A stretch of 64,000 nucleotides of DNA from Phymatolithon calcareum (taxonomy: Eukaryota > Rhodophyta > Florideophyceae > Hapalidiales), in NCBI GenBank assembly GCA_977006965.1, contig OZ345378.1, positions 186,001 to 250,000 of the forward strand. The letters are read 5' to 3'. The notes beneath the pieces were generated by a model. It saw nothing but the letters and a program-made list of their open reading frames with translations. It was not told the DNA's origin and did no database searches. Of the stretch, positions 45,600 through 55,883 are shown one piece after another. Within the stretch, counting starts at the first letter, position 1. Every line of letters begins with the position of its first letter. Position numbers and translations under genes: made by a program.

Positions 45600-46385
45600 G
45601 GTCTGACGTGACTTCTCTGTCGCATCCAAGCAGCTGAAGACAGGAGAATGGTTTTAGCGCTCAAAATGCTCGTGAGAGCCAAGACAAAAAAAGAGAGCCT
45701 ACTGGCCGTCCCAAAGGATTGCAGAGACGTGGATGAATTGCAATGGGTGTGTCGGGACATGGCAGCAATGCTAAGGCATGAGCAGTTCGAGGAGGCCTTG
45801 GAGTATCTTAAGCAAGGAATGTCGGCAGGATCCCTGAAAGCATCACTCTTCAATGATGAAGGGGAGAGGAATATTCCTTATGATATTCCCGGGTCTACTC
45901 CCGCCATCATCAGACTACCGAAAGCACGTCACCGCCAATTGGCGATTAAATGGGCATTCGGACGTTTTCCCCCATTGAGTACCACACTTCTGGAAGACAA
46001 ATTCGGTGAAATCGTACCAACTCTCATGAACAAGCTCGAAGTGTACCTTCAAAGATATCGACTAACAGAAGAGGAGACTAGTGAGACTGAAAAGGCACTT
46101 GACAAAGTACTATTCCTCACAATCGTCTTTTATGACGACATGGAATAGACCAAGACAAAATAGAACGGCGACGCTGAGATTCCTACGAACAGGACAAGTG
46201 GACTCTAAGCTTTTCCCTCCACCTTCTCTGGAGGAGGGTTTTTGCAGCTAGGGCTACGACGATATCAACGAGCTTTTGCGGGCTTTAACGGAGGGTAGTA
46301 GCATCTGAAACGCATCTCCCTTACAGTCTTATGAGTGTTTCTGAGGGCGTTTAATAAATTCAAAATTCAAAAAAAAAAAAAAAAA
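45600..46385 (+). mobile_element. LINE-C copy 2, RT C-terminus and poly(A)
   Basis: Encodes from 45648 MVLALKMLVRAKTKKESLL, then LPKARHRQLAIKWAFGRFPP, ending FYDDME with a stop at 46146-46148. The 3' UTR has the hairpin-forming CCCTCCACCTTCTCTGGAGG block and ends GGGCGTTTAATAAATTC with an A run to 46385. Confidence 0.78.
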
Positions 46386-46935
46386 TGATGAAGGGGAGTC
46401 TTTGGAATCAAGCAGAAAGAGAAAGATACCGTACGATATAGTCGGAGCAATTCCAGTGATTTTAAGGCTTCCGAAAGTACGTCATCGTCAATTGGCGGTG
46501 AAGTGGGCGTTTGGGAGATTTCCCCCACTGAGCTCGACACTACTAGAAGACAAATTTGGCGAAATCATATCAAGGCTATTGCACACGGTTGAAACGTCTT
46601 TGGCGAGATACCAGCTGACCGGAGAGGAGACCAAGAAGACCGAAGAAGCACTGGACCAGCTACTCTTCTTTACCAGTGCCTTTTACGAGGACATGGAATA
46701 GAAAAACAAAGGATAAGAATTGCGAGCTCGAATCGCCGCTGAGCGCATAGAGGACTCTAAGCTTTTCCCACATCCGTCCGATGTGGGTTTTTGCAGCTAG
46801 GGCCACGATATACAAGATTGCGGAAGAAGCATATATGAATGTTATACTATGCTACAAGGCTGTAGCAACTGAAACGCATCTCCCTTACAGTCTAAAGAGT
46901 GTTACTGAGAGCGTTTAATAAATACTACTAAAAAA
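46386..46935 (+). mobile_element. LINE-C copy 3, directly behind copy 2
   Basis: Starts mid-ORF right after copy 2's A run (ESSRKRKIPYDIVGAIPVIL from 46402), ends FYEDME with a stop at 46699-46701, same 3' UTR architecture, A run to 46940. The A-rich target hides the duplication. Confidence 0.78.
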
Positions 46936-46940
46936 AAAAA

Positions 46941-47411
46941 AGTCTAACGTGACCTGAAGCTGCACCAACCGTCTAGAAGCGAACAAAAGTGCAGCGACAA
47001 CGTGCCTCTATGGTCGCTGGTATTCTTCAAAGTGGCGGCAAGAGCATGTAGCGCGATATTCACTGTTAACTTCCACATCAAATGATGTAACTTCACTGCG
47101 AACAATACAGCTCTGCGTGCCACATTCGATGACCTCTGGCTCCACAAGCAGCTTCTGTACTGGCGTCGCTTGTCTGTATCTAGGGTTAGCTAGCGCATAT
47201 GATAACAAGTAGTAGTTCTGACAAAGGGGGCCGATTTAGCGAATTTTCCCGACTCTTTCGGTCCATGTATCGAATTTTCTCGATTTATTATTAATCTGTT
47301 TCGCACAGTGCTTGTCCCCGTTGAAGATGCATTGGTAACCTTTAAAATAAAAATCTCCATTTCTTCTTATTCTTCTTGTCCCCGTAGAAGTGCTGTCACA
47401 TAATTAAAAGA
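46941..47411. other. Intergenic, nothing recognised
   Basis: Contains the 3' flank of the next minus-strand gene; no other signal. Confidence 0.4.
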
Positions 47412-48146
47412 TCACTTTGGCGGTATCATGTCCCAGCCACTGTATTTCCCACTGGATTTCTTTCCGTCACACACCACTTCGTAGGTACCCTCTTGCTTGA
47501 TGAACTTCTCCATGTCCTCCAACGTGAACTGCCACCTGACCTTGAACTTCTTCCCATCCATGGTCCCGGTCATCTTCATGCCGAATGTCTCGCCATCGAA
47601 TACTGCCACATAATTCCCCTCAATTACCTTGCCGGCCACGCGGACGTTGACCTTTCCGCGCTCTTTCATGACAATCTTGCCATTTCGAATATCAGCAGAA
47701 AATGAACCGACAGACTTTCCATAGTGCTCTTTGCCGGCATACTTTCCCTTGTATTCGAAATTGAAGTCAGCTTCGTACTTCAAGCGGTACTTCTTGCCCT
47801 TGACGTAAGAACGAAAGTTTCCTGTGAATTCTGAGGCGTAACTCCCCTTAGTGCCAAACATGTCGACGTCGCCCCTGACTTTTCCGGTAACGTCACCTAT
47901 AGATTTCTTATTTTCCGACTTGCCTGAAAACGTGCCATCGTGTGTGCCGGTAATACCAAACATGTCGTGGGTCCCCTTGAAAGTGCCGGTGAATTTTTCA
48001 GACCGTGCAGCGCGAAGCGCTGCATTGATGTGACCTTGAGCAAAGGCAATGCTGATCGGTGCCTCTGGTTTGCGGATCACATCCGCTTGACCGATGGCAA
48101 GCACAAGTAATGCGATTGCAAGACAAACGAAATTGGAGTGAATCAT
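47412..48146 (-). CDS. Secreted beta-rich protein with Gly-x-(Thr/Phe) repeats
   Basis: 244 residues, single exon, ATG at 48146. Residues 1-21 (MIHSNFVCLAIALLVLAIGQ) are a signal peptide. The mature part is an array of short strands: FTGTFKGTHDMFGITGTHDG, GDVTGKVRGDVDMFGTKG, YASEFTGNFRSYVKGKKYRL, FEYKGKYAGKEHYG, then FDGETFGMKMTGTMDGKKFK. The two DMFG..G units look like an internal duplication. The C-terminal part (RWQFTLEDMEKFIKQEGTYE) differs. No known family recognised; an extracellular or cell-wall role is inference. A TATA box lies 86 bp upstream. Confidence 0.72.
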   Translation of the reverse strand: MIHSNFVCLAIALLVLAIGQADVIRKPEAPISIAFAQGHINAALRAARSEKFTGTFKGTHDMFGITGTHDGTFSGKSENKKSIGDVTGKVRGDVDMFGTKGSYASEFTGNFRSYVKGKKYRLKYEADFNFEYKGKYAGKEHYGKSVGSFSADIRNGKIVMKERGKVNVRVAGKVIEGNYVAVFDGETFGMKMTGTMDGKKFKVRWQFTLEDMEKFIKQEGTYEVVCDGKKSSGKYSGWDMIPPK

Positions 48147-48231
48147 GGCGGTTGATTGGAAGTGCGACTGATGTTCAAAGTCCGTTGATGAGTTGCGCAG
48201 CAGACGTTAGCGGAATGTTTTGGCTGTGGCA

Positions 48232-48237
48232 CTTATA
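48232..48237 (-). promoter_or_regulatory. TATA box of the secreted beta-rich protein gene
   Basis: Minus strand CTCTATAAGTG, 86 bp upstream of the ATG at 48146: a plausible core promoter with a ~55-bp leader. Confidence 0.5.
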
Positions 48238-48756
48238 GAGAATGGCGACGACGTTGGGATAAGGCGGAACGTAATCGCCATTCACAGGAAAATCATTTGT
48301 TCTTCGGGTTAACCACGAGGTAAGTTTCACAACTTAACAGGATCTTCTTCGGTGGAACCTACTACTAGAAGGTGATATCCAAGCGCATCGCGACTCTGCA
48401 AGTTGTCTCCGTGCTAGTCGCCATGAATATTTTCATGTGGGCAATATTCGTGTAACACAAAAGCAAGAAATGGGGCAGCAACCTGGACGAGTCCCAACAC
48501 GAAACGCCAGTAAAGTTCCAATGCCAATTATCGATTGTCCGGTAGAATCTCGTGTCGATTTCGGTTGGCTCATAAATATCACCGCATTGTAGATAGAATC
48601 AAGACATTTTGTAGGTTTCTGTACACCCACGAATCTCTGCCCTGACTGCCAATTTTTTGCAGCGGCATCCAGAGAAGGTAGTCGCCTATCAGAGGCGCAG
48701 GCGTGGCGCAACATCATTGGACGGGGATTGGGATTCTTCGAACGGGACGATGCGCG

Positions 48757-48833
48757 AATGGTTCCACTGATCATGATCAGTGGAACCATTAGAGCGTGCG
48801 GTGCTATTGACTGCAGTCAATAGCACCGCACGC
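48757..48833. repeat. Two adjacent perfect palindromes, 34 and 40 bp
   Basis: 48757-48790 is a perfect palindrome centred on GATCATGATC (half-site AATGGTTCCACTGATCA). 48794-48833 is a second, centred on TGACTGCAGTCA (half-site GCGTGCGGTGCTATTGACTG). They are 3 bp apart, have no loop, and lie in non-coding DNA. Confidence 0.93.
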
Positions 48834-48959
48834 ACTAACCCCAAAACCTCGACAAATAGTTAGATAATGATCGGCATGCACGTTTGGAAGGCAACTATGA
48901 TGGCGTCAGAACTTGATTGGAAAATCTCGCAGTTGCGGAGGCACTGTATACATACACCG

Positions 48960-49741
48960 GAGCGAGAGGGAGAGAAGGGTTTGACCGGACCGAACGGACC
49001 ACAAACGAAAAAAGACAAGTTTCCGGCGCGGGCGCGGGCGCCCGCGCCGGCGCAAGTGGCCGCAGCGATAAAGCTGCACAAAGCGCTCCTTCCGACGGTA
49101 ATCCCGCCGGAAATGGCGGACGCGATCGTGAACGCGCACTCCAGGGACTTGGCGAATCGAGAACTTGCCACACTTGAAATGCCAGACCCAAGCCCGCCGT
49201 TGCAAGATTTCGAGAAAATCTTGCGAATTTAAGCGGATTTGATACAGGCCGGCTATCATACCGGTCCGGCCCGTTCACCTGTGCGTCACAGATAGGAACC
49301 AAGAGCTCAGTCAGGAGTTTTTCCCCGCTACAGTGCAGGGTTTTTTTTGAACTTGCAAGAGCTGTGATCCGGCCTCCCCATGGGAGAAGACTATCACCTT
49401 CTGGTAGTATGGTAGTACATGGATTCCGCCCTGAGTGGTGTGCCGCAACGCTCAAGGAAGCTGGGAGAGAAGACAGAAGAAGATGAAAGAAGGCAGCGAG
49501 ATGACTAGCTACCGTGAGCGTCCTAAATGGTTTCCAACCCGGGGCATCCCTTTGAAGGACGGCGACTGAAGATTGGCTATGTAGCGATATAGATGTTAAG
49601 CTTCCCCAAGGTCTGCACATTGTGCAGCTTGGGCAGCTGTTGTGACATCAAGTACCACTCGTATCTGTTAAGTCTACTGGAGCCGTAAGGATGTGGAGTT
49701 GTTTACCAGCTCTGATAAATCCCGCAATAAAAGAAAGAAAG
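48960..49741 (+). mobile_element. Short retroposon, 782 bp, with 12-bp target duplication
   Basis: ATACATACACCG is duplicated at 48948-48959 and 49742-49753. The 3' end is CCCGCAATAAAAGAAAGAAAG, the LINE-A type tail. The 5' part is GC-rich with CGGGCGCGGGCGCCCGCGCC at about 49030 and keeps a plus frame open to 49232 (PPEMADAIVNAHSRDLANRE). There is no RT or RNase H, so it is non-autonomous (SINE-like or internally deleted LINE). Confidence 0.8.
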
Positions 49742-49753
49742 ATACATACACCG

Positions 49754-51380
49754 TTGCTGGGCGTGAGCATTCAGGTGCTAATATGTTTCAACTCGGTAAT
49801 AGGGACTTTTAATTGTTCTTTCTCTCGTTTATTGAGCTAACACCTGAACGCCGAGCTATCGTATTGCTGTGCATTACCACGTCTAGCATGAGTTGCGGTG
49901 CCGTTCTGTTTCACGCCAAGTGCGAGCTCTCGTAGATTACCTTTATTGCAAGCTCAGATAGTGAACAATAACTAGTGCATATTGTTAGAAGCCCTGTCAC
50001 AAAGCATTGGAATTATTTATTTATTTTTATTCTTTTCTCGAAAAGTGTCGAGAATAAATAATTTATTGTTGAACGCAGAAGCAATAAATTATTGTATTCA
50101 AGTTCAGCGAGGTATAAATAACTGGTTATTCCCCGAATTATTGGATCCTTCTTGCTACTTTCTGTCGCGATAGAATAACCGGATCGAAAAAATGAGGAGT
50201 CCGATACAATAATTGTCGCAACCACGACGATCTCAATAAATACAATAAATATGCGAGACTCAGGAATAAATTATTGGAACAATAATTTAAATAATTACAA
50301 TAGCAATTATTTTTTCCAATGCTTTGCCCTGTCATGCAGCAAAAGGATGATTCCTGGGTATCAACCATCGATGATGCCGACAAGAACTGGTTTCTAGTGG
50401 ACAGCGGAGTACCACAGGGTCCGCTCTCAGTCCAAGTCTATACAACATCTTCACGTGCTCAGAGCTTGGGCCGACGTCCCTTCTATCCTCTTTGCAGACA
50501 ATGCAATTCTTCTAGCGAATGCACCTTCCGCTCTGCAGGGGCTGCGACGGAGCCACTCATTGGGCCCAAGAGTGCGGATGACATGCAACACGAAGTAAGG
50601 AATAAGCGAGATTCTTGAATCGGAAGAGACGGCGGGCCTGACATTCAGGCTAGCTAATAAGGTCCTCGTGCATGTCCCGGAAGTCACCTAGACCGGAGTA
50701 TCCCTAGGACCTGATGGAGTTACAGACACGCAGATGCTACAGCGCCTTAAAGAGTAGAGCGGCGCGACAGAAACAATTCCTTTTTCTTCTTCCGCAATTG
50801 CTTGTGAAGATATGATGTTCGTATGACAAAAAGTTCCACCTTAGTTGTTCTATACACTAGCTTCTGATCTGGTTAAAAAAGTCAAAGACCACTCTGTACG
50901 AGCTTCGTGCACTTGGAGTATTCAAGAAGGGACTTGGCATACATAAACGCATGAAAGTATTCAAGGCATTAATTCAACCACTTTGAGAGTACGCTATGCA
51001 CCTAACAAGGTGGGTAGAACGCCGTCAAAGAACTTGAACAAACGTTTTTCAGACAAGCCTTCGGGCCGCTGGCACGAGGAAAGACGAATATACTCTGTCT
51101 CCCATGTCGAATCCAAGCTGCTATTCATCGACTGGAAATATTAGCTTTCAAGATGTTGAGAAGGACCAATGCGAAAGAAGGAAAAGTATCTAGAGGATCC
51201 GCAGGGAGAATAAACGCGGAAGAGCTCCAAGCCACAAGTAATGACATTTCGGCAATGGAAACCAGAGAACCGTTTGATGAAACCATTGCGCACATAGTAA
51301 CGAACCAGTCAGCAGAAGCACTTCGATCAACATTCCTGACAAAGGAAGGAGAAGAAGAAGAAGAAGTGAATGTTTTTATT
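49754..51380 (+). mobile_element. LINE-B-related RT relic hosting a hAT MITE
   Basis: Beyond the MITE the plus strand reads VDSGVPQGPLSVQVY (GVPQGSPLSP motif), TFRLANKVLVHVPEVT, SLGPDGVTD, then TLYELRALGVFKKGLGI and KMLRRTNAKEGK. Stops and small gaps break it. 49754-49990 is unassigned. Confidence 0.65.
50000..50326. mobile_element. hAT MITE, 327 bp
   Basis: Inverted ends CAAAGCATTGGAA; CCCTGTCA duplicated at 49992-49999 and 50327-50334. Its right end, reverse-complemented, matches the left end of the hAT element at 58360 (CAAAGCATTGGAAAAAATAA), and its left part (GCATTGGAATTATTTATTTA) matches that element's right end. It is an internally deleted, inverted copy of that hAT. Confidence 0.93.
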
Positions 51381-52272
51381 TAAAAGTTACCAAAGCATCT
51401 GCAGAATCTTGGGGAAACTTTGCGATTGCCATACTCTGGCCCACAATTAGGCCTCGAGGGGGAAAAATACTCCATTATGCTGAGTCTCGCATAGTCGACG
51501 GGGGAGTGGGCGGATGAATTCATGTTTCGGCCGCAGCCTTGGCCGCTTGAAGCATGGCAAAGAGTTCGTCAAGTGCTCTTCTCGTGTAGGCACTTTCTTC
51601 TGATAATAGCTTGTCTTTTTATAGGCCTGCCTTGATATCTTCGATAGCATATTTTCCAGTTTGACCGGTAAGTTCTATCATCTCCGAGATGCTCATGGGC
51701 GGTAATGTACCAAATGATCATTTTATGGCCAGTGTCCTGTATCTCCTTGCCCTGAAACACAAATGTGGCGGCAATGTTGTCCTGGTGTGTGGTATAGGGC
51801 GTTTTTTGTCGCTTTAAGCTTTAGTGGCGACTTCCAGGATCTTTCTTCTTTGGTACTGCTTGATGTTCGTGCTTACCATGGTTTCGTTCGCCATCAGACT
51901 TAGGTCATAATTAATTTCAATTCCCGTTTATTGCAATATTGATTAGGAATAGTCTATTGCAGAACCAAGAATAACTGCTTATTTCAGCACACTACGTTGC
52001 CTATGTTAGCATCCAATCCAGATTGCAGAGAGATTTATAAAAATATACTACGATGCTGACGCACGTTCAACCACGTTCCAAACAGCATATGTATTGAACA
52101 AAGTAATTACAGACGCTAGTTCAACTACGTTATTCCCTATTCCCTACTTGTGATGTTACAGATGTACATCGTTTTGTTGTGATTGCCATAAAAATAACCT
52201 ATTGTGGTGTCACTGATTATTGCAGTACCTATTGCTAGCACACAGAGCTGTGAATAGTATTCCCGTATTGCA
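51381..52272. other. Unassigned AT-rich stretch
   Basis: Short frames only. 51890-52260 contains repeated TATTGCA words that resemble hAT MITE interiors, but no matched ends were found. Confidence 0.35.
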
Positions 52273-52800
52273 TCATGGAACGCCATTGCGTAAAATAGTA
52301 CGCGACCAAAGTCTGTTCGCCGTTCTGGTGAGGTGCCAGTTTGATTTGGCATGGGTCACATCCAGCCTTGCATTCTGCATCTCCTTGCAGTCTTGCTCTG
52401 GTACCGGTGTTGAGTCCAGATCCTCTAAGCGCCTAATGAGTCTTCGCACAAACAATCGAGCTAGGATTTCACTTCTGTACTTCGGCCTTACAAGACGGCA
52501 CATTGCTCTGCTCCTTTCAGCGCTCCTTTTTCCAGGTTTTCCAAATATTTGACAGAAGAACAGCGACTCGATCTTCTTGATCTCATGCTCTACTTTGAGT
52601 GTCCATGGTGTCAGATGCAATGCATACTCCCACCTCGACTGCACAAGAGATTTGTATAACCTTATTGACTTCGCCATGTGGACTCCGTTAGTGAAAACTC
52701 CCCGCCGTCTTAGAGTTTCGAGGACATTATTGACTTCTTAAATCTTTCAACCAATTTAGAACCTACGATCAGTTCCTCCGTATTCGTTACTCCCAGGTAT
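52273..52800 (-). mobile_element. LINE thumb fragment (minus)
   Basis: Encodes YKSLVQSRWEYALHLTPW and RLVRPKYRSEILARLFVRRL, the RT thumb region shared with 34742-35494 and 58103-58435. Truncated at both sides. Confidence 0.7.
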
Positions 52801-52839
52801 TTCACTTCCTGTTCTTTCCTCAGCTTCCGTTCACAAAGG

Positions 52840-53335
52840 AAGGAGAGCGGCTTGAACCGAAGCGAAAAAGGAAAATCTCATACGACAAGCCAAGAGAACT
52901 TCGACAACTGAAACAAAGATAACTGGCGCATCAGTACGCCTTTGGAAGATTTCCCAAGTATACTAATGGCGGATAGATGCGGAAACAAAGTCAAACAGCA
53001 CATGGAGACTACAGAACGCAACTTTTCAGTCTATGAAGTCCAAGAAGAAGACATAGCGGTAACCGAGAAGGCACTAGACGGCCTTTTGCTCTTCAGCAAA
53101 ACAGCATCGAGAGTATGCGGAACGAAGTAGGCCTTAACTGAAAGAAGAAGAGATGCTTCGCTTCGGCATCATTTGTCCTGAGTTGTCAAAGAAAATCGAA
53201 TACATGCCAGGGGCTCAGATAGAATACCAGACATAAGAGAAGAGCTGCTCTATTGTGGGTAGCACCTGAGGAAGCCTTGCTCGTATATTCGCACGACGCT
53301 GGGGCTTTTAAAAATAAGCTTGTCAAAAGAAAAAT
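52840..53335 (+). mobile_element. LINE-B 3' end, degraded
   Basis: Carries ISYDKPRELRQL, a degenerate GRFP block, TEKALDGLLLFSKT and the LINE-B 3' UTR (GTAGCACCTGAGGAAGCCTT, GGGGCTTTTAAAAATAAGC). Stops interrupt it. Confidence 0.7.
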
Positions 53336-53367
53336 ATGGATGAAGCCATATGGTTATGGCTTAACAT

Positions 53368-53733
53368 TCAACTCGTGTCCACAGAAAGTCTCGAATTTAG
53401 CTCATGCCAGTAGGTCTTGTGGCAGCGAATAAGGAAATCAGGTAGGAGGGAAAGCAAAGTTGGAGTGTTGTCTTCGATTTCGCACACGAAGAAAAGCCAA
53501 TTTCCGAATGTGACACATGCTATGTGAGGAGTTGTATCAGGCAGGGTATCGTACAGATCTTTATTGCAAACCCGAGATATCTGAACAAAGGAATCTTCGC
53601 TCAAAGATTTCGCAGAGCTTGCACGGCAAGCATAATTCATAAGACCCAGACTCTGTGAATCGATATCAATGACTCTTAGGCAAATTGAAGATTCCCGAGA
53701 TTTACAGTTTGCAACGACTTTCTTAAAGAGCAC
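53368..53733 (-). CDS. Unrecognised ORF, 121 residues
   Basis: ATG-started and protein-like (CLRVIDIDSQSLGLMNYACR, IACVTFGNWLFFVCEIED) but no family recognised. It lies downstream of the Sel1-like gene on the same strand and may be a remnant of the same accessory cluster. Confidence 0.3.
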   Translation of the reverse strand: MLFKKVVANCKSRESSICLRVIDIDSQSLGLMNYACRASSAKSLSEDSFVQISRVCNKDLYDTLPDTTPHIACVTFGNWLFFVCEIEDNTPTLLSLLPDFLIRCHKTYWHELNSRLSVDTS

Positions 53734-54337
53734 GTGGACCTTCGCAAGCTACTCCAGCGCTGAGCACGCGAAAGGTAATTGAACAATTTCTTACTGTCCT
53801 GAGAGACATGGATCCCAGCACGGGTCGCTTTGTTTTATTATGTGTATCGTAGGTTTTTGATCTTGATTTTCGACAAATGCTTCACTGAGCTAGTACATAA
53901 CATGTCCTAGTTGCGACTTTTTAAGCCTCGTTCATCAGCACGCACGCTGTCTGCTCCAAAATTCTCGAATATCTTCACATAAGTAAGACAGTCGTCTAAT
54001 TCCTCAAGCTCCATGTTCTCCGACAAAACGGGCTTAATGTTACTGTTTCTGAACACGTCAAGCCCCAAAACCTGCGCTTGAAGAAGGTGCAGAGGTTCGA
54101 GCTCCGTTTGTGGACCGGCAAGCTCAGAGATCATGCGCTGCGACTCGCAGATATCTTCGTTGTTCCGACCTTCAGTGTCTCCCCACATGTACAATACCGC
54201 GAGATTGTACATGGCAACTGGATTGTTATCCAGTACAATAGCCTGTTTGTGAAGTCGTTCAGCCTCAAATACATCTCGATTGACCCCATTGCCAAGTTCG
54301 TAAGCAATTGCTAGATTATTCATTGCACAGCTGCTTC

Positions 54338-55102
54338 ACAACGCCGAAAACAGGAGACTTGTTCTAGCACTCAAAATGCTGGAACGAGCCAGATCAAAGA
54401 AAAGGAGCCTTCTGGCCGTCCCAATCGAGGAAAGAGATGTGGATGAACTACAATGGGTTAGTCGAGACATATCGGCAATGCTACAGTACGATCTATTCGA
54501 GACGGCACTGACTTCCCTCAAATAGGGAGTTTCAGCAAAATCGTTGAGGATCTTGCTCTTCAAAGAAGAAGGAGACGTCTCGGAGTCCAACAGAAAGAGA
54601 AAAATTCCCTATGATCTGCCCGGGTCCACCCCGGCGATTATCAGACTCCCGAAAACACGGCACCGCCAATTAGCGATAAAGTGGGCATTCGTCGGTTCCG
54701 CCCAATGAGCACATCACTTCTCACAGACAAGTTCGGTGATACTGTACCAATACACATGAGCAACCTGGAAGAATACCTCGGAAGATATCAACTGACCAAA
54801 GAGGAGATTGATATCACTGAAAAAGCTCTAGACAAGCTACTCTTCTTCACTATCGTCTTTTACGACGACATGGAATAGACAAGGCGTCAATTGAGGAAAT
54901 CTGATCAGTGGACCCCAAGCATTTCCCTCCGCCCTTTTACGGGAGAGGGCTTTTGCAGCTAGGGCTACGACGTTAACCCGGGTTAGGGTTACAAGTATTT
55001 GAATATATGATCGAAGCTACAACGTAGCTGCTGAAACGCATCTCCCTTGCAGTCTCATGAGTGTTACTGAGGGCGTTTAATAAATTCCAAATTCAAAAAA
55101 AA
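54338..55102 (+). mobile_element. LINE-C insertion in the Sel1-like gene
   Basis: AGCTGCTTC is duplicated at 54329-54337 and 55103-55111. Encodes ENRRLVLALKMLERARSKKR-like sequence, a stop after TSLK, LPKTRHRQLAIKWAF, TKEEIDITEKALDKLLFF and FYDDME, then the LINE-C UTR with tail GGGCGTTTAATAAATTCC plus A run. It sits antisense to the host gene. Confidence 0.92.
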
Positions 55103-55191
55103 AGCTGCTTCCTGCTTCAGTAGCATCTTTCAGGTACAAAATGCCTCCATCGTCTCCAGTGGTGTTGCTCTTCAGAACACCCATGTTGCAT

Positions 55192-55433
55192 ACGCATGGA
55201 GAACGAAGAAGTCCTGTATTAATCCGCAGAATGCAAGGCAAAAAGTGGTCGAGTCCAAGCACCAACAATCCCGTAGAGGACTGAGATAGGACTACTTTGA
55301 GTCCTGCGTTTTCCCGTCCGCCATACTGGTGGACGTTTCGTGAGCTACACAAAGATAGGTAGCATCAGAGGAAGCTTTGCCCATATCTTCGGAAGTCTGT
55401 GGGGCTTTTAAATAAACTTGAAAGGAAAAAAAA
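55192..55433 (+). mobile_element. LINE-B insertion, 242 bp, in the same gene
   Basis: CCATGTTGCAT is duplicated at 55181-55191 and 55434-55444. Starts within the last codons of the LINE-B ORF (MENEEVLY, stop) and runs through the 3' UTR to an A run: a very short 5'-truncated copy nearly identical to 42590-42840. Confidence 0.92.
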
Positions 55434-55883
55434 CCATGTTGCATAGAGCGTCAACACTTTCATATCGAATGGCAATCAAATACTCTCGTTTTGCCGCCGA
55501 AGCATCCGCTGGAATACCTTGTCCAAATGATCTGGCCCTCCACGTGGACTCGCGGAACGTGGAACCACCACGCTTGCTCCGGTTGGAATCGAGTTGTCGA
55601 GCGGTAGGCAGAGAAGAAGGAGTGCTTTCCTAATTACCTCGCAGAAATAACGATCTGCCGTCATCTAAGTAGAAGTTAATTAAGAATAATGCGCTGCATT
55701 GCGAGCCCCACGAGGGGACAAAGCAAGTGACATGACATGACATGGAATACCTTGAGCTGCTCTGTGATACAGTAATCCCATGCGATTTGCGCACTTGGGG
55801 CCATAGTCATTTTTTCCACCGTAGAATAACATGGCGTCTTCTGGACGTGTTCCTATGCCAGAAACACGCTCATGTTCATTGAC

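Larger units (their letters stand above)
53907..55580 (-). pseudogene. Sel1/TPR-like repeat gene broken by two LINEs
   Basis: If the LINE insertions 54338-55102 and 55192-55433 plus one target copy each are ignored, the minus strand reads continuously: GIPADASAAKREYLIAIRYE, VDALCNMGVLKS, DGGILYLKDATEAGS, then CAMNNLAIAYELGNGVNRD, AERLHKQAIVLDNNPVAMYN and LAVLYMWGD to the stop at 53907. The G..V..D...A...Y..A......A..NL..LY pattern is the Sel1 variety of tetratricopeptide solenoid, a protein-protein interaction scaffold. Upstream of about 55580 the frame is lost (an overlapping frame, 55476-55664, reads out). The gene was presumably functional before the insertions. Partner unknown. Confidence 0.75.

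Noticed and set aside
48895-49620. 241-codon minus-strand ORF over the GC-rich retroposon
   Set aside because: It crosses both the retroposon and flanking DNA and reflects high GC; the element border contradicts a continuous gene.
51890-52260. A further hAT MITE rich in TATTGCA words
   Set aside because: No matched ends or 8-bp duplication could be identified.
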